NCBI RefSeq assembly: GCF_900497695.1 | Contig: NZ_UIDD01000003.1 | Location: 62,001-126,000, forward strand | From: Pseudomonas wadenswilerensis | Lineage (GTDB): Bacteria; Pseudomonadota; Gammaproteobacteria; Pseudomonadales; Pseudomonadaceae | Direction: 5' to 3' | Length of the DNA: 64,000 bases | Part shown: positions 52,507 to 63,808 of the stretch, one piece after another | Numbering within the stretch: the stretch's first letter is position 1 | Layout of the letters: the number at the start of each line of letters is the position of its first letter | Notes under the pieces: generated by a model | What the model saw: only the letters and a program-made list of their open reading frames with translations | What the model was told of the DNA's origin: nothing | The model's database searches: none | Position numbers and translations under genes: made by a program

Positions 52507-53157
52507 TTAGTGAACCTTGGCTTCATTGCGGCCCATGCGGCTGCGCACTACACCGATGATCATCGGCACCAGCGACAGCAGGATGATGGCGACGATCATC
52601 AGCGACAGGTTCTGCTTGATGAACGGCACGTTGCCGAAGAAGTAGCCGAGGGTGACCAGGCCGCCGACCCACAGTACGGTGCCGGCGACGCTGAAGCCGA
52701 GAAAGCGCGGGTAGTGCATTTTCGCGATGCCGGCGACGAACGGTGCGAAAGTGCGCAGGATCGGCAGGAAGCGCGCCAGGGTCACGGTCTTGCCACCATG
52801 ACGCTCGTAGAAATCGTGGGTCTGCTGCAGGTAGTCGCGGCGGAAGATCTTCGAGTTGGGGTTGCGGAACAAGCGTTCGCCCGCCGTTCGGCCAATCACG
52901 TAGTTGGTGCTGTCGCCGAGAATGGCCGCAGCCATCAGCAGGCCGCCGAGCAGCACCGGGTCCATGCCGCCGCCCGCAGCCACGGCGCCGGCGATGAACA
53001 GCAGGGAATCACCCGGCAGGAACGGCATGACCACCAGACCGGTCTCGCAAAAGATCACCAGGAACAGGATCGCGTAGATCCACGGGCCATAGTTGTTGAC
53101 CAACAGGTCCAGGTAGGCGTCGAGATGCAGAATAAGGTCCAGCGGGTTGAAATCCAT
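52507..53157 (-). CDS. DedA-family membrane protein
   Basis: 216 residues from ATG 53157; a GTG at 53166 is also possible. Conserved FLPGDSLLFIAG (about 50-61) and the arginine motif ARFLPILRTFAPFVAG identify DedA/Tvp38. Five to six hydrophobic spans. DedA proteins support membrane and lipid homeostasis, including undecaprenyl-phosphate flipping in some members. Confidence 0.9.
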   Translation of the reverse strand: MDFNPLDLILHLDAYLDLLVNNYGPWIYAILFLVIFCETGLVVMPFLPGDSLLFIAGAVAAGGGMDPVLLGGLLMAAAILGDSTNYVIGRTAGERLFRNPNSKIFRRDYLQQTHDFYERHGGKTVTLARFLPILRTFAPFVAGIAKMHYPRFLGFSVAGTVLWVGGLVTLGYFFGNVPFIKQNLSLMIVAIILLSLVPMIIGVVRSRMGRNEAKVH

Positions 53158-53333
53158 GTACAGCACCTGTGTTCTTGACCCGAGCGACGGGCTTGCGATG
53201 GCTGGCAGTGCGAATGCGGACGGTCGCTACCCGGAAGATGGGTAAAGTTTCACACACAATGAAGAGGCGCATTATACGGCTACGAACAGATTGTGCCTGC
53301 GCAGTTTGTAGCGGCGGATGTCGAATGGATGTG

Positions 53334-53358
53334 AACGGCAGGCGTGGTGCCTGCCGTT
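53334..53358 (-). terminator. Hairpin downstream of the GNAT gene
   Basis: A perfect 10-bp stem AACGGCAGGC/GCCTGCCGTT with a 5-base loop, 10 bases downstream of the stop at 53368. Only a weak T run follows on the minus strand. Confidence 0.65.
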
Positions 53359-53367
53359 GCGCTCGGA

Positions 53368-53826
53368 TCAGTCCGAGTTGATAGGCAGGATGTAGCTCTT
53401 GAACTCGGTGTCTTCGTGAAAACCGATGGATTCGTAGGTTTTCATCGCCACTTCGTTGTCGCTGCTGGTGGACACCCGCAGGCGCACGGCGTTGGTTTCC
53501 TTGGCCAGCTTCTTGGCTGCGCGCATCAGGTGGTCGGCCACCAGCATGCGCCGGGAGTCTTCGGCGACATAGATATCGTTGAGGATCCACACGCGCTTGA
53601 GCGACAGCGACGAGAAGCTCGGATAGAGCTGGCAGAAACCCATCAGCTTGCTCTCGTCATCGTCCGGCAGGGCCAGGTAGATGATCGACTCGCCACGCTC
53701 CAGGCGTTTCTCGAGGAACGAGCGCGAGGAGTCCGGGTAGGGCAACTGGCCGTAGAACTCGCGGTATCTGACGAACAGCGGAACCAGTATGTCCAGGTGT
53801 TCCAGGGTTGCTTGGATGATTCGCAT
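53368..53826 (-). CDS. GNAT-family N-acetyltransferase
   Basis: 152 residues. Acetyl-CoA motif A is visible in WILNDIYVAEDSRRMLVADHLMRAA, followed by the RLRVSTSSDNEVAMKTYESIGF segment typical of the family. The substrate (protein or small molecule) is unknown. Start ATG 53826. Confidence 0.87.
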   Translation of the reverse strand: MRIIQATLEHLDILVPLFVRYREFYGQLPYPDSSRSFLEKRLERGESIIYLALPDDDESKLMGFCQLYPSFSSLSLKRVWILNDIYVAEDSRRMLVADHLMRAAKKLAKETNAVRLRVSTSSDNEVAMKTYESIGFHEDTEFKSYILPINSD

Positions 53827-53920
53827 AAGCAGGCCTCAGAGTCCATGGGAGTTTACGGCAAGTCGCCGACAGCCTTGGTAGATGCTGCCTGAAAGCAATT
53901 AGAAAACGCAATCTAGGATC

Positions 53921-54745
53921 TCAAGGTTTACTCAGCAGGAAATTTCCGCTTTTCGGCGTATCCGAATCTGACTCAAGTGTTTGCACCTGGGCTTCATCCT
54001 TCAGATTGACCCCCGACAGCTGCCGCCGACAGGCCTCGCGCATCAGGTATAACAGGCGATGGGCAGCCATGCCGTAGCTCAGGCCTTCCAGGCGCACGTT
54101 GGAGATGCAGTTGCGGTAGGCGTCGGTGAGGCCGACCTTGGGGTTGTAGGTGAAGTACAGCCCGAGGCTGTCCGGTGAGCTCAGGCCCGGGCGTTCGCCG
54201 ATCAGGATCACGGTCATTTTCGCCCCGAGCAGTTCACCCACCTCATCGGCTACCGCCACCCGGCCTTGCTCCACCAATACCACCGGTGATGTTGACCAGC
54301 CGTCGGCGGCGCTCTGTTCCTCCAGGCGGGCGAGAAACGGCAGGGTGTGGCGGTGCACGGCCAGGGCCGAGAGGCCGTCGGCGACGACGATGGCCAGGTC
54401 AACGCCACCGGGGTTGGCCTGGGCATGCTCGCGCAGCCGTTGTGCTGAATCTTCGTGCAGCCGGCGCCCCAGATCGGGGCGTTGCAGGTAGCTGTGGCGA
54501 TCGGCGGCGGCGCTGTGCAGCAACAGGCTGTCACGCCCGCGCTCGCTCAACTGCTCGCGCAGGCCGGCATGGTCGAAGGCCAGGTGCACGGCGTCGCGGG
54601 CCTGGGCGTGAGCGAACTGAAAGTCGAGCTGGGCGCCGGTGGGCAGGCTGGTGCCGGTGCGGCCCAGGGCGATGCGCGCCGGGGTCAGGCGGCGCAGCTC
54701 CAGCCAGGGATTGGCGCTGTTGTCGTGTTGTGGGGTGTTGGCCAT
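53921..54745 (-). CDS. eutC: Ethanolamine ammonia-lyase small subunit
   Basis: 274 residues. Cobalamin-contact segments and the conserved [21 protein letters not shown] identify EutC. With EutB it deaminates ethanolamine to acetaldehyde and ammonia using adenosylcobalamin. No microcompartment shell genes are nearby. Start ATG 54745, 11 bases from the eutB stop. Confidence 0.95.
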   Translation of the reverse strand: MANTPQHDNSANPWLELRRLTPARIALGRTGTSLPTGAQLDFQFAHAQARDAVHLAFDHAGLREQLSERGRDSLLLHSAAADRHSYLQRPDLGRRLHEDSAQRLREHAQANPGGVDLAIVVADGLSALAVHRHTLPFLARLEEQSAADGWSTSPVVLVEQGRVAVADEVGELLGAKMTVILIGERPGLSSPDSLGLYFTYNPKVGLTDAYRNCISNVRLEGLSYGMAAHRLLYLMREACRRQLSGVNLKDEAQVQTLESDSDTPKSGNFLLSKP

Positions 54746-54756
54746 AGTCGACTCGC

Positions 54757-56151
54757 TTATCCCAGTTGCGCCAGGGCCTGGCGGAAGGCCGGTGGCAGGT
54801 TGTCACCGAAACGCACCCGGCCGTCGGCCTGGGTGAAGATGCCCATGCGCGCCAGCCAACCCTCGAACTCCGGCGCAGGTTTCAGGCCCAGGGTTTGCCG
54901 GGCGTAGAGCGCATCGTGGAACGAGGTGGTCTGGTAGTTGAGCATGATGTCGTCGGAGCCGGGGATGCCCATGATGAAGTTGATTCCGGCAACACCCAGC
55001 AGGGTCAGGAGCATGTCCATGTCGTCCTGGTCGGCTTCGGCATGGTTGGTGTAGCAGATGTCGCAACCCATGGGCACGCCGAGCAGCTTGCCGCAGAAGT
55101 GATCCTCAAGGCCGGCGCGGATGATCTGTTTGCCGTTGTACAGGTACTCGGGGCCGATGAAGCCGACCACGGTATTGACCAGGAACGGCTTGAAGTGCCG
55201 GGCCACGGCGTAGGCGCGGGTTTCGCAGGTCTGCTGGTCGACGCCATGGTGGGCATTGGCCGACAGGGCGCTGCCCTGGCCGGTCTCGAAGTACATCAGG
55301 TTCTGCCCGAGGGTGCCGCGGTTGAGGCTCAGGCCGGCGTCGTAGCCCTCCTTGAGCACATTGAGGTTGATGCCGAAGCTGGCGTTGGCCGCTTCAGTGC
55401 CGGCGATCGACTGGAACACCAGGTCCAGCGGTACGCCACGGTTGATCGCCTCAATCGAGGTGGTGACGTGGGTGAGCACGCAGGCCTGGGTCGGGATGTC
55501 ATAGCGCTGGATGATGGCGTCGAGCATTTCCAGCAGCGCGCAGATCGAGGCGATGCTGTCGGTGGCCGGGTTGATGCCGATCATGGCATCGCCGTTGCCG
55601 TAGAGCAGGCCGTCGAGGATGCTCGCGGCAATGCCGGCCGGCTCGTCGGTGGGGTGGTTGGGCTGCAGGCGGGTCGACAGGCGCCCGCGCAGGCCCATGG
55701 TGCCGCGAAAGCGGGTGACCACGCGGATCTTCTGCGCCACCAGCACCAGGTCCTGCACACGCATGATCTTTGAGACCGCCGCGGCCATTTCCGGGGTCAG
55801 GCCCGGGGCGAGGGCGCGCAGGCTGTCTTCGTCGGCGGCCTCGCTGAGCAGCCAGTCGCGCAGACCGCCGACGGTCAGGTGGCTGACGGCGGCGAAGGCA
55901 TTGGCATCATGGGTGTCGATGATCAGCCGGGTGACTTCATCGTCTTCGTAAGGGATCAGTGCTTCAGTCAGAAAGTGCTTGAGCGGGATATCGGCCAGGG
56001 CCATCTGCGCCGCCACCCGTTCGCCATCGTTGCTGGCGGCGACACCGGCGAGAAAGTCCCCCGAGCGCGCCGGGCTGGCTTTGGCCATGACTTCTTTCAG
56101 GCTGTCGAAACGGTAGGTCTGGTTGCCTGCCGTGTGTACAAAACTTGCCAT
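54757..56151 (-). CDS. eutB: Ethanolamine ammonia-lyase large subunit
   Basis: 464 residues, the usual length. TIM-barrel subunit with the substrate-binding region [15 protein letters not shown], and [36 protein letters not shown] and [20 protein letters not shown]. It forms the B12-dependent catalytic core. A perfect hairpin (56166-56190) stands 15 bases before its start, between it and the permease gene. Confidence 0.96.
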   Translation of the reverse strand: MASFVHTAGNQTYRFDSLKEVMAKASPARSGDFLAGVAASNDGERVAAQMALADIPLKHFLTEALIPYEDDEVTRLIIDTHDANAFAAVSHLTVGGLRDWLLSEAADEDSLRALAPGLTPEMAAAVSKIMRVQDLVLVAQKIRVVTRFRGTMGLRGRLSTRLQPNHPTDEPAGIAASILDGLLYGNGDAMIGINPATDSIASICALLEMLDAIIQRYDIPTQACVLTHVTTSIEAINRGVPLDLVFQSIAGTEAANASFGINLNVLKEGYDAGLSLNRGTLGQNLMYFETGQGSALSANAHHGVDQQTCETRAYAVARHFKPFLVNTVVGFIGPEYLYNGKQIIRAGLEDHFCGKLLGVPMGCDICYTNHAEADQDDMDMLLTLLGVAGINFIMGIPGSDDIMLNYQTTSFHDALYARQTLGLKPAPEFEGWLARMGIFTQADGRVRFGDNLPPAFRQALAQLG

Positions 56152-56165
56152 ACAGAATCTCCAGA

Positions 56166-56190
56166 ACGCCGCAGGGCTGGCCTGCGGCGT
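56166..56190 (-). terminator. Intercistronic hairpin between permease and eutB
   Basis: A perfect 10-bp stem ACGCCGCAGG/CCTGCGGCGT around GCTGG. No T tract follows on the minus strand. It may protect the eutBC message or weaken transcription coming from the permease. Confidence 0.55.
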
Positions 56191-56202
56191 AGGTGGCGTT
56201 GA

Positions 56203-57651
56203 TCAGTGCAGGGCCTCTTCGGCCTTCTGGATCGCGGCGAATTCTTCTTCCGGGGTCCCGGCGACCAGGTGGTGCCGGCTGTAGAAAGCAAAGTAGGCAA
56301 TCAATACCGCATAAATCACTGCGGCGCCAATCACTACCCGTGGGTCGACCAGGAAACCCGCAACCACGGCGATGCAGGCCAGCACCAGGGCCACGCCCGA
56401 AGTGAAGACACCGCCAGGGGTACGATAAGGACGCTCCATTTTCGGCCGGCGGATGCGCAAGGTGATGTGCGCAGCCATCATCAGTACATAAGACAGCGTA
56501 GCGCCGAACACCGCGACCAGGATCAGCAGGTCACCCTGGCCGGTCAGCGACAGGGCGAAGCCGATGATCCCGGGGATTACCAGGGCCAGCACCGGGGCCT
56601 TGCTCTTGTTGGTTTCCGACAACTTGCGCGGCAGGTAGCCGGCACGCGACAAGGCAAAGATCTGCCGCGAATAGGCGTAGATGATCGAGAAGAAGCTGGC
56701 GATCAGGCCGGCCAGGCCCACCAGGTTGACGAAGCCGCCCATCCAGGTCGATCCGCCGTAGGCTTTCGACAGCGCTTCAACCAGCGGGTTGCCGGAGGCT
56801 TTCAGCGCTTCGGCGCCGGCGCCGCCAGGGCCGACCACAAGGATCAGCAGGGCGAAGGCCAGCAATACCAGCATGGCGCCGATCAGGCCGCGGGGCAGGT
56901 CGCGTTTGGGGTTCTTGGTTTCTTCGGCGGCCAGCGGCACGCCTTCGACGGCGAGGAAGAACCAAATGGCGTAAGGGATCGCCGCCCACACCCCGACATA
57001 GCCGAACGGCAGGAAGCTGCTGGCGCCGACAGCGTCGGTCTGGGCGATATCGAACAGGTTGTTGACGTCGAAGTGCGGGACCATCGCCACCAGGAACACG
57101 CCCAGGGCAATGGCAGCCACGGCGGTGATGATGAACATCAGCTTGAGCGCTTCACCGACACCGAAGATGTGGATACCGATGAAGATGATGTAGAAGGCCA
57201 GGTAGATCATCCAGCCGCCGATGCCGAACAGTGACTGGCAATAGGCGCCGATGAACACGGCAATGGCCGCCGGGGCAATCGCGTATTCGATGAGGATCGC
57301 CGTACCGGTGAGAAACCCGCCCCAGGGTCCGAATGCGCTGCGGGCAAAGCCGTAGCCGCCACCGGCGGTAGGGATCATCGACGACAGTTCAGCCAGCGAG
57401 AAACACATGCACAGGTACATGGTCGCCATCAGCAAGGTGGCGAGGAACATGCCGCCCCAGCCACCCTGGGCCAGGCCGAAGTTCCAGCCGGCATAGTCGC
57501 CGGAAATCACGTAGGCGACGCCCAGGCCCACCAGCAAAACCCAGCCGGCGGCGCCCTTTTTCAGTTCACGTTGTTGGAAGTAATCGGAGCCGACCTTTTC
57601 GAAGTCGACAGAAGAGCCTGCCGGCACGCTGCCGGTATGATCGCTTGGCAT
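56203..57651 (-). CDS. eat: Ethanolamine permease (APC family)
   Basis: 482 residues from ATG 57651 with AGGTGA upstream; the GTG at 57660 is less likely. Twelve hydrophobic spans; the pattern GAAGWVLLVGLGVAYVISGDYAGWNFGL and PTAGGGYGFARSAFGPWGGF is typical of APC-type ethanolamine permeases of pseudomonads. It supplies substrate to EutBC. Confidence 0.9.
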   Translation of the reverse strand: MPSDHTGSVPAGSSVDFEKVGSDYFQQRELKKGAAGWVLLVGLGVAYVISGDYAGWNFGLAQGGWGGMFLATLLMATMYLCMCFSLAELSSMIPTAGGGYGFARSAFGPWGGFLTGTAILIEYAIAPAAIAVFIGAYCQSLFGIGGWMIYLAFYIIFIGIHIFGVGEALKLMFIITAVAAIALGVFLVAMVPHFDVNNLFDIAQTDAVGASSFLPFGYVGVWAAIPYAIWFFLAVEGVPLAAEETKNPKRDLPRGLIGAMLVLLAFALLILVVGPGGAGAEALKASGNPLVEALSKAYGGSTWMGGFVNLVGLAGLIASFFSIIYAYSRQIFALSRAGYLPRKLSETNKSKAPVLALVIPGIIGFALSLTGQGDLLILVAVFGATLSYVLMMAAHITLRIRRPKMERPYRTPGGVFTSGVALVLACIAVVAGFLVDPRVVIGAAVIYAVLIAYFAFYSRHHLVAGTPEEEFAAIQKAEEALH

Positions 57652-57729
57652 AGGGTTCACCTGTTCTTTTTATCAATCCCGGCGGGTGCCGGTTTGTCTG
57701 GTGATGGTCTTGCAGGAAGCGAGCCAGAG

Positions 57730-57748
57730 CGGCCCCGGGTCGGGACCG
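57730..57748 (-). terminator. Hairpin between aldehyde dehydrogenase and permease genes
   Basis: CGGCCCCG/CGGGACCG stem with one G-U pair and a 3-base loop, 14 bases after the dehydrogenase stop. There is no T tract, so it is a weak or regulatory structure. Confidence 0.4.
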
Positions 57749-57761
57749 CCCTGTTGCCCGT

Positions 57762-59282
57762 TTAGAAGAAGCCCAGCGGGTTGATGTCGTAGCTGACCAG
57801 CAGGTTCTTGGTTTGCTGGTAGTGGTCGAGCATCATTTTGTGGGTCTCACGGCCGACGCCGGACTTCTTGTAGCCACCGAACGCGGCGTGGGCCGGGTAC
57901 AGGTGGTAGCAGTTGGTCCATACGCGGCCGGCCTTGATGCCGCGGCCCATGCGGTAGGCGCGGTTGATGTCGCGGGTCCAGACACCGGCGCCGAGGCCGA
58001 ACTCGGTGTCGTTGGCAATCGCCAGGGCTTCGGCTTCGTCCTTGAAGGTGGTGATGCTCACCACTGGGCCGAAGATCTCTTCCTGGAACACGCGCATCTT
58101 GTTGGTGCCCTTGAGCAGGGTCGGCTGGATGTAGTAACCGGTCGACAGGCTGCCTTCGAGTTTTTCCACTTTGCCGCCGGTGAGCAGCTCGGCGCCTTCC
58201 TTCTCGGCGATTTCCAGGTACGAGAGGATCTTGTCGAACTGTTGCTCGGAGGCCTGGGCGCCGACCATGGTGTCGGTGTCCAGCGGGTCGCCGCGCTTGA
58301 TCTGCTTGATCTTCTTCATCACCTCTTGCATGAACGCCGGGTAGATCGATTCCTGCACCAGCGCGCGGGATGGGCAGGTGCACACTTCGCCCTGATTGAA
58401 GAACGCCAGCACCAGGCCTTCAGCCGCTTTTTCGATGAAGCTCTGTTCGGCCTGCATGATGTCTTCGAAGAAGATGTTCGGCGACTTGCCGCCCAGCTCG
58501 ACGGTGGACGGGATGATGTTCTCGGCGGCGCATTTCATGATGTGCGAGCCGACCGGGGTGGAGCCGGTGAAGGCGATCTTGGCGATGCGCTTGCTGGTGG
58601 CCAAGGCTTCACCGGCTTCACGGCCGTAGCCTTGCACCACGTTGAGCACGCCGGGTGGCAGCAGGTCGCCGATCACTTCCAGCAGCACCGTGATGCCCAG
58701 CGGGGTTTGCTCGGCGGGCTTGAGTACCACGCAGTTGCCGGCAGCCAGGGCCGGGGCGAGTTTCCACGCGGCCATCAGGATCGGGAAGTTCCAGGGGATG
58801 ATCTGCCCGACCACGCCCAGCGGTTCATGGATGTGGTAGGCCACGGTGTTGCCGTCGATCTCGGCGGCGCTGCCTTCCTGGGCGCGCAGGCAGCCGGCGA
58901 AGTAGCGGAAATGGTCGGCAGCCAGCGGGATGTCGGCGTTGAGGGTTTCGCGCACAGCCTTGCCGTTGTCCCAGGTTTCGGTGATGGCCAGCAGTTCGAG
59001 GTTCTGTTCGATACGGTCGGCGATTTTCAGCAGGATCAGCGAGCGTGCCTGCACCGACGTTGCGCCCCAGGCATCTGCGGCGGCATGGGCGGCATCCAGG
59101 GCTTTTTCGATGTCTTCGGCAGAGGAGCGGGGGAATTCAGCAATCAGTTGGCCGTTCACGGGCGAGGTGTTTTCGAAGTACTGGCCTTTGACTGGAGCGA
59201 CGAACTCGCCACCGATGTAGTTCCCGTAACGGCTCTTGAAGGAAACCTTGGCGCCTTCGGTACCGGGATGTGCATAACGCAT
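57762..59282 (-). CDS. exaC: Acetaldehyde (aldehyde) dehydrogenase, ExaC/AcoD type
   Basis: 506 residues from ATG 59282, preceded by AGGAGA. Aldehyde dehydrogenase motifs: VELGGKSPN with the active-site Glu262, and [12 protein letters not shown] with the catalytic Cys301; NAD-binding FTGSTPVG is intact. It oxidises acetaldehyde from EutBC to acetate. Controlled by the sigma54 promoter at 59331-59346, which fits its sigma54-dependent relatives. Confidence 0.92.
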   Translation of the reverse strand: MRYAHPGTEGAKVSFKSRYGNYIGGEFVAPVKGQYFENTSPVNGQLIAEFPRSSAEDIEKALDAAHAAADAWGATSVQARSLILLKIADRIEQNLELLAITETWDNGKAVRETLNADIPLAADHFRYFAGCLRAQEGSAAEIDGNTVAYHIHEPLGVVGQIIPWNFPILMAAWKLAPALAAGNCVVLKPAEQTPLGITVLLEVIGDLLPPGVLNVVQGYGREAGEALATSKRIAKIAFTGSTPVGSHIMKCAAENIIPSTVELGGKSPNIFFEDIMQAEQSFIEKAAEGLVLAFFNQGEVCTCPSRALVQESIYPAFMQEVMKKIKQIKRGDPLDTDTMVGAQASEQQFDKILSYLEIAEKEGAELLTGGKVEKLEGSLSTGYYIQPTLLKGTNKMRVFQEEIFGPVVSITTFKDEAEALAIANDTEFGLGAGVWTRDINRAYRMGRGIKAGRVWTNCYHLYPAHAAFGGYKKSGVGRETHKMMLDHYQQTKNLLVSYDINPLGFF

Positions 59283-59330
59283 GGTGTGTCTCCTGGCTAT
59301 TGTGCTTGTTGGGGAGGATGTAAAGCATAG

Positions 59331-59346
59331 AGCAAGGGTTGGGCCA
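59331..59346 (-). promoter_or_regulatory. Sigma54 promoter of the ethanolamine operon
   Basis: On the minus strand TGGCCCAACCCTTGCT matches the consensus TGGCACGNNNNTTGCW at its GG and GC cores with the proper 10-base spacing. It lies 49 bases upstream of the dehydrogenase start. The divergent activator at 59549 is the probable partner. Confidence 0.85.
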
Positions 59347-59437
59347 GTGTGGCCGGGCCCAGTTAAATCAAGGGCTTGGCAGGTTTTTGCGGGGGCGCAG
59401 GCGAGGGGCTGTAGCGGCTGCGGTACAGCCTGGGTGA

Positions 59438-59467
59438 CACTTTGTACCGTTACTGACACAAAGCGTG
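59438..59467. promoter_or_regulatory. Probable enhancer (UAS) dyad for the activator
   Basis: CACTTTGT (59438-59445) and ACAAAGCGTG (59458-59467) form an imperfect inverted repeat, about 100 bases upstream of the sigma54 promoter on the minus strand, the usual place for an enhancer. Confidence 0.55.
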
Positions 59468-59548
59468 ACCCTACGGTCAAGCCAGCATTGCATTGCGCCG
59501 ACGGGTGGAGGATGCTGGGCCTATCTCGTCTGCGGAGAACAATAAAAA

Positions 59549-61471
59549 GTGCAGAGCAATCACCTCAGCCGGCACGCCCGGCAAGTACTCACCGTGACCC
59601 AGGGCAAGGCCCTGGCCCAGGGCCCCGGTAGCGACCCGTCGATCGCCCGTTCCTGGCTGCGTTGCCTCGAGGACTATCACCTGGACCCGGCCCAGAGCAT
59701 GGCGCCGACCGTGCTCGAACACGGCCGCGTGCTGGAAAGCCGCGAGCGCTTGCAACAGGTGCTGCAAATCGCCGGCAACGAGATGAACAGCCTGCACCAG
59801 CAACTTTCCGGCGCCGGCCATGCCGTGCTGCTCACCGACGCCCGTGGGGTGATCCTCAACTGCGTCACCGCGCCCAGCGAGCGACGCATTTTCGAACGCG
59901 CCGGGCTGTGGCTCGGTGCCGACTGGAGCGAAGCGCGCGAAGGCACCAATGGCATCGGCACCTGCCTGGTCGAACGTCAGGCGGTGACCATTCATCAGGA
60001 TGAGCACTTTCGTGGCCGCCATACCGGGCTGACCTGCTCGGCCAGCCCGGTGTTCGACCCGCACGGTGAATTGCTGGCGGTGCTCGATGTGTCGTCGGCG
60101 CGGGCTGATGTATCGCGCCAGAGCCAGTTTCACACCATGGCGCTGGTCAACCTCTCGGCGAAGATGATCGAGAGCAGTTACTTCCTGCGTTATTTCGACA
60201 ACCAGTTCCTCCTGCGCTTTCATCTGCAGGCCGAATCGGTCGGGATGTTCAGTGAAGGGCTGCTGGCTTTTGATGGCGACGGGCGAATCTGTGCGGTCAA
60301 CCAGAGCGCCTTGAACCTGTTGGGCACCATCCGCGGTGGTGTGCTCGGCAAGCCTGTGGATATGTTCTTCGATTGCGCCCAGGACGAGCTGTTCAGCCGC
60401 GCCACCGCCCAGGCCAACACCAGCTGGCCGCTGCGCACCCGGGATGGCCGCGTGTTGTTCGCCAGTGTGCGCGGGCAGGTGCGTTCGGTGGTGCCTGCGG
60501 CGGCGCCCTTTGTTGCTCCGGCCAAAACCGCGCAGCCCGGTGGCATCTGCCTGGTCGATCCGGCCCTGCAGAACGACTTTCGCCGCGCCGTACGCGTGTT
60601 CGAGCGCGATGTGCCGTTGCTGCTCAGCGGCGAGACCGGCTGCGGCAAGGAGGCTTTCGCCAAAGCCGTGCACCAGGCCAGTCAACGCAGCCGCAAGGCG
60701 TTTGTCGCTCTCAACTGTGCGTCGATCCCTGAAAGCCTGATCGAGAGCGAACTGTTCGGTTATCGCGGCGGCAGCTTTACCGGCGCGCGCAAGGAAGGCA
60801 TGCGCGGCAAGTTGCAGCAGGCCGATGGCGGCACGCTGCTGCTGGACGAGATCGGCGACATGCCACTGGCTCTGCAGACCCGTTTGCTACGGGTACTGGA
60901 AGACCGCATGGTGGTGCCCATCGGTGGCGAGCCACAAGCGGTCAACGTGCGCATCATCAGCGCCAGCCACCGCAACCTGCTGGAGCGGGTCGAGGATGGC
61001 AGTTTCCGGGAAGACCTTTACTACCGCCTCAACGGCCTGGAAATCGACCTGCCGGCCTTGCGCGAGCGTAGCGACAAATCCCAGCTGCTCGATTTCATCC
61101 TGGCTGAAGAGGCCGGCGAGCAAACGGTTGCCCTTGAGCCTTCGGCGCGCCGGGCGTTGCTCGACTTCAACTGGCCGGGCAACGTGCGCCAGTTGCGTAA
61201 CGTCCTGCGCACCTTGGTGGCCCTGTGCGAAGACGGGCGCATCGAGTTTGCCGACCTGCCAGCCGTGGTGCGCCAGGCACCGGTCCTTATCAAAAGCAAT
61301 CCGCCTGTGGATAACCCCGCTCCGCCGCTGGACAGCGCCGAACGCAATGCCTTGCTGACAGTGCTGGAGCAACAACGCTGGCACATGACCCATGTCGCGG
61401 CGCAGTTGGGGGTCAGCCGCAATACCTTGTATCGAAAACTTCGCAAACACGGCATCGCCCGGGACGCCTGA
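59549..61471 (+). CDS. Sigma54-dependent activator, AcoR type (ethanolamine catabolism)
   Basis: 640 residues from GTG 59549. N-terminal GAF-type sensor (about 65-200), a linker, then the AAA+ domain with Walker [15 protein letters not shown] as the sigma54-contact loop (usual sequence GAFTGA) and Walker [11 protein letters not shown]. The C-terminal Fis-type HTH is [20 protein letters not shown]. The gene is divergent from the ethanolamine operon, which it probably activates through the sigma54 promoter at 59331-59346. Confidence 0.9.
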   Translation: MQSNHLSRHARQVLTVTQGKALAQGPGSDPSIARSWLRCLEDYHLDPAQSMAPTVLEHGRVLESRERLQQVLQIAGNEMNSLHQQLSGAGHAVLLTDARGVILNCVTAPSERRIFERAGLWLGADWSEAREGTNGIGTCLVERQAVTIHQDEHFRGRHTGLTCSASPVFDPHGELLAVLDVSSARADVSRQSQFHTMALVNLSAKMIESSYFLRYFDNQFLLRFHLQAESVGMFSEGLLAFDGDGRICAVNQSALNLLGTIRGGVLGKPVDMFFDCAQDELFSRATAQANTSWPLRTRDGRVLFASVRGQVRSVVPAAAPFVAPAKTAQPGGICLVDPALQNDFRRAVRVFERDVPLLLSGETGCGKEAFAKAVHQASQRSRKAFVALNCASIPESLIESELFGYRGGSFTGARKEGMRGKLQQADGGTLLLDEIGDMPLALQTRLLRVLEDRMVVPIGGEPQAVNVRIISASHRNLLERVEDGSFREDLYYRLNGLEIDLPALRERSDKSQLLDFILAEEAGEQTVALEPSARRALLDFNWPGNVRQLRNVLRTLVALCEDGRIEFADLPAVVRQAPVLIKSNPPVDNPAPPLDSAERNALLTVLEQQRWHMTHVAAQLGVSRNTLYRKLRKHGIARDA

Positions 61472-61537
61472 GCGAAACACAGGATGCGATTTGTCGCGCC
61501 CTAGGCTACCCTGCCTCGACGTTTTGCGAGGTCGATC

Positions 61538-62887
61538 ATGCACATTCATATTCTCGGTATTTGCGGCACTTTCATGGGTTCGCTGGCCGTCCTGGCCAAG
61601 GAGCTGGGCCATCGGGTCACCGGCTCCGATGCCAACGTCTACCCACCGATGAGCACTCAGCTTCAAGCCCAGGGCATCGAACTGACCCAGGGCTATGACG
61701 CCGCCCAGTTGGACCCGGCACCGGACCTGGTGGTGATCGGCAACGCCCTGTCGCGGGGCAACCCGGCAGTGGAATACGTGTTGAACAAGGGCCTGCCGTA
61801 TGTGTCGGGGCCTCAGTGGCTGGCCGACCATGTGCTGCAAGGCCGCTGGGTGCTGGCGGTTGCCGGTACCCATGGCAAGACCACCACCAGCAGCATGCTC
61901 GCCTGGGTGCTGGAGCACGCCGGCATGAGCCCGGGCTTTTTGATCGGCGGCGTGCCGCAGAATTTCTCGGTATCGGCACGTTTGGGCGGCACGCCGTTCT
62001 TCGTGGTCGAGGCCGATGAGTACGACAGCGCCTTCTTCGACAAACGTTCGAAGTTCGTTCATTACCGCCCACGCACCGCGATCCTCAACAACCTTGAGTT
62101 CGATCATGCGGATATCTTCCCTGACCTGGCAGCGATCGAGCGGCAGTTCCACCACTTGGTGCGGACCATTCCGAGCGAAGGGCTGGTGATTCATCCGACC
62201 ACCGAGCCTGCTCTGGAGCGGGTGATCAAGATGGGTTGCTGGACGCCGGTGCAGACCACCGGTGAGGGCGGGCAGTGGCAGGTCAAGCTGCTCAGCGCCG
62301 ATGGTTCGCGTTTCGAGGTCAGCTTCGAGGGCGAAACCCAGGGCGTGGTCGAGTGGGAGCTGACCGGTCAGCACAACGTCGCCAACGCCCTGGCCACCCT
62401 GGCGGCCGCGCGTCATGTTGGTGTAGTGCCAGCTATGGGCATTGCCGCGTTGAGCGCTTTCAAGAGCGTCAAACGCCGTATGGAAAAGGTCGCTGAAGTG
62501 CAAGGCGTGACCATCTATGATGATTTCGCCCACCACCCGACCGCCATCGCCACCACTCTGGACGGCCTGCGCAAGCGCATCGGCGATGCGCCGCTGATTG
62601 CCGTGATCGAGCCGCGTTCCAATTCGATGAAACTCGGTGCCCACCGCGATGGCCTGCCGGAAGCCGTCAACGATGCCGACCAGGTGATCTGGTACGCACC
62701 GCCGAACCTGGGCTGGGACCTGGCCGCCACCGCTGCCGAATGCAAGGTACCCGCTGTGGTCGCCGACAGCCTTGAAGCCATCATCGAACGGGTCAAGAGC
62801 CAGGCCAAGCCCGGCACCCAGGTGGTGATCATGAGCAACGGCGGCTTCGGCGGCCTGCACGGCAAGTTGGCCGAGGCCCTGAAATGA
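61538..62887 (+). CDS. mpl: Murein peptide ligase
   Basis: 449 residues. Mur-ligase fold with ATP motif GTHGKTTT (110-117) and [11 protein letters not shown] further on. Mpl reattaches L-Ala-gamma-D-Glu-meso-DAP, recovered from old murein, to UDP-MurNAc. It overlaps ubiX by 4 bases. Confidence 0.95.
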   Translation: MHIHILGICGTFMGSLAVLAKELGHRVTGSDANVYPPMSTQLQAQGIELTQGYDAAQLDPAPDLVVIGNALSRGNPAVEYVLNKGLPYVSGPQWLADHVLQGRWVLAVAGTHGKTTTSSMLAWVLEHAGMSPGFLIGGVPQNFSVSARLGGTPFFVVEADEYDSAFFDKRSKFVHYRPRTAILNNLEFDHADIFPDLAAIERQFHHLVRTIPSEGLVIHPTTEPALERVIKMGCWTPVQTTGEGGQWQVKLLSADGSRFEVSFEGETQGVVEWELTGQHNVANALATLAAARHVGVVPAMGIAALSAFKSVKRRMEKVAEVQGVTIYDDFAHHPTAIATTLDGLRKRIGDAPLIAVIEPRSNSMKLGAHRDGLPEAVNDADQVIWYAPPNLGWDLAATAAECKVPAVVADSLEAIIERVKSQAKPGTQVVIMSNGGFGGLHGKLAEALK

Positions 62888-63513
62888 GCGGGCCGGAACG
62901 CATCACCCTGGCCATGACCGGGGCTTCGGGGGCGCAGTATGGGCTGCGCCTGCTCGATTGCCTGGTGCGCGAAGACCGCGAGGTGCATTTTCTGATCTCC
63001 AAGGCCGCGCAACTGGTGATGGCCACCGAGACTGATGTGTTGCTGCCGGCCAAACCGCAAGCCATGCAAGCCTTCCTCACCGAATACACCGGCGCTGCGG
63101 CCGGGCAGATTCGCGTGTATGGCAAGGAAGACTGGATGTCGCCAGTGGCCTCGGGCTCCGGCGCGCCGGCGGCGATGGTGGTGGTGCCGTGCTCTACCGG
63201 TACCTTGTCGGCGATCGCCACCGGCGCCTGCAACAACCTCATCGAGCGGGCTGCGGATGTCACCTTGAAGGAGCGTCGGCAGCTGATCCTGGTGCCGCGT
63301 GAAGCGCCATTCTCGACCATCCACCTGGAGAACATGCTCAAGCTGTCGAACATGGGCGCGGTGATCCTGCCGGCGGCGCCGGGCTTTTATCATCAGCCGC
63401 AGACCATCGATGACCTGATCGACTTCGTTGTCGCGCGGATTCTCAACCTGCTGAACATTCCCCAGGACATGCTGCCACGTTGGGGCGAGCATCATTTCGG
63501 CGCGGATGAATGA
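62884..63513 (+). CDS. ubiX: Flavin prenyltransferase UbiX
   Basis: 209 residues. N-terminal [18 protein letters not shown] binds FMN, and [26 protein letters not shown] is the prenyl-acceptor region. It makes prenylated FMN for UbiD decarboxylase. Overlaps the next small gene by 4 bases. Confidence 0.95.
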   Translation: MSGPERITLAMTGASGAQYGLRLLDCLVREDREVHFLISKAAQLVMATETDVLLPAKPQAMQAFLTEYTGAAAGQIRVYGKEDWMSPVASGSGAPAAMVVVPCSTGTLSAIATGACNNLIERAADVTLKERRQLILVPREAPFSTIHLENMLKLSNMGAVILPAAPGFYHQPQTIDDLIDFVVARILNLLNIPQDMLPRWGEHHFGADE

Positions 63514-63797
63514 AGCGACTGCTTGGCGTGATGACGCTGTGCTTGGTGGCTAGCGGTTGCGCCAGCGTGCGCACCCTGGACGCGGCCAAGCCGGGTGCGC
63601 CGCTGGTGTATGCCGGTACGCGCCTGGATCTGTATGCCATGCAGGGTGGCTGTTGCGCCATGGACCGCTTCGGTGCCGAGGCGCCGAAGTATCCCGGGCT
63701 GGATCTGCCGGGCAGTGCCTTGCTCGATACCTTGCTGTTGCCGCTGTCGGTATTGACCGCGCTGGGGGTTGGGTTTCAGGCGACTGGCGGGTTGTAG
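63510..63797 (+). CDS. YceK/YidQ-family small lipoprotein
   Basis: 95 residues; the lipobox VASGC ends at Cys17 ([19 protein letters not shown]). The rest is short and hydrophobic, with a C-terminal span ([15 protein letters not shown]), typical of YceK/YidQ-type proteins. Function unknown. Confidence 0.75.
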   Translation: MKRLLGVMTLCLVASGCASVRTLDAAKPGAPLVYAGTRLDLYAMQGGCCAMDRFGAEAPKYPGLDLPGSALLDTLLLPLSVLTALGVGFQATGGL

Positions 63798-63808
63798 CGG
63801 CTGGCCTC

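Noticed and set aside
59378..59390. Sigma54-like GGCAGGTTTTTGC on the plus strand
   Set aside because: Spacing between GG and GC is 9 bases instead of 10, so it is unlikely to serve the activator gene.
60887..62860. 657-residue minus-strand frame over mpl and the sigma54 activator
   Set aside because: Antisense to genes with intact motifs; no domain seen.
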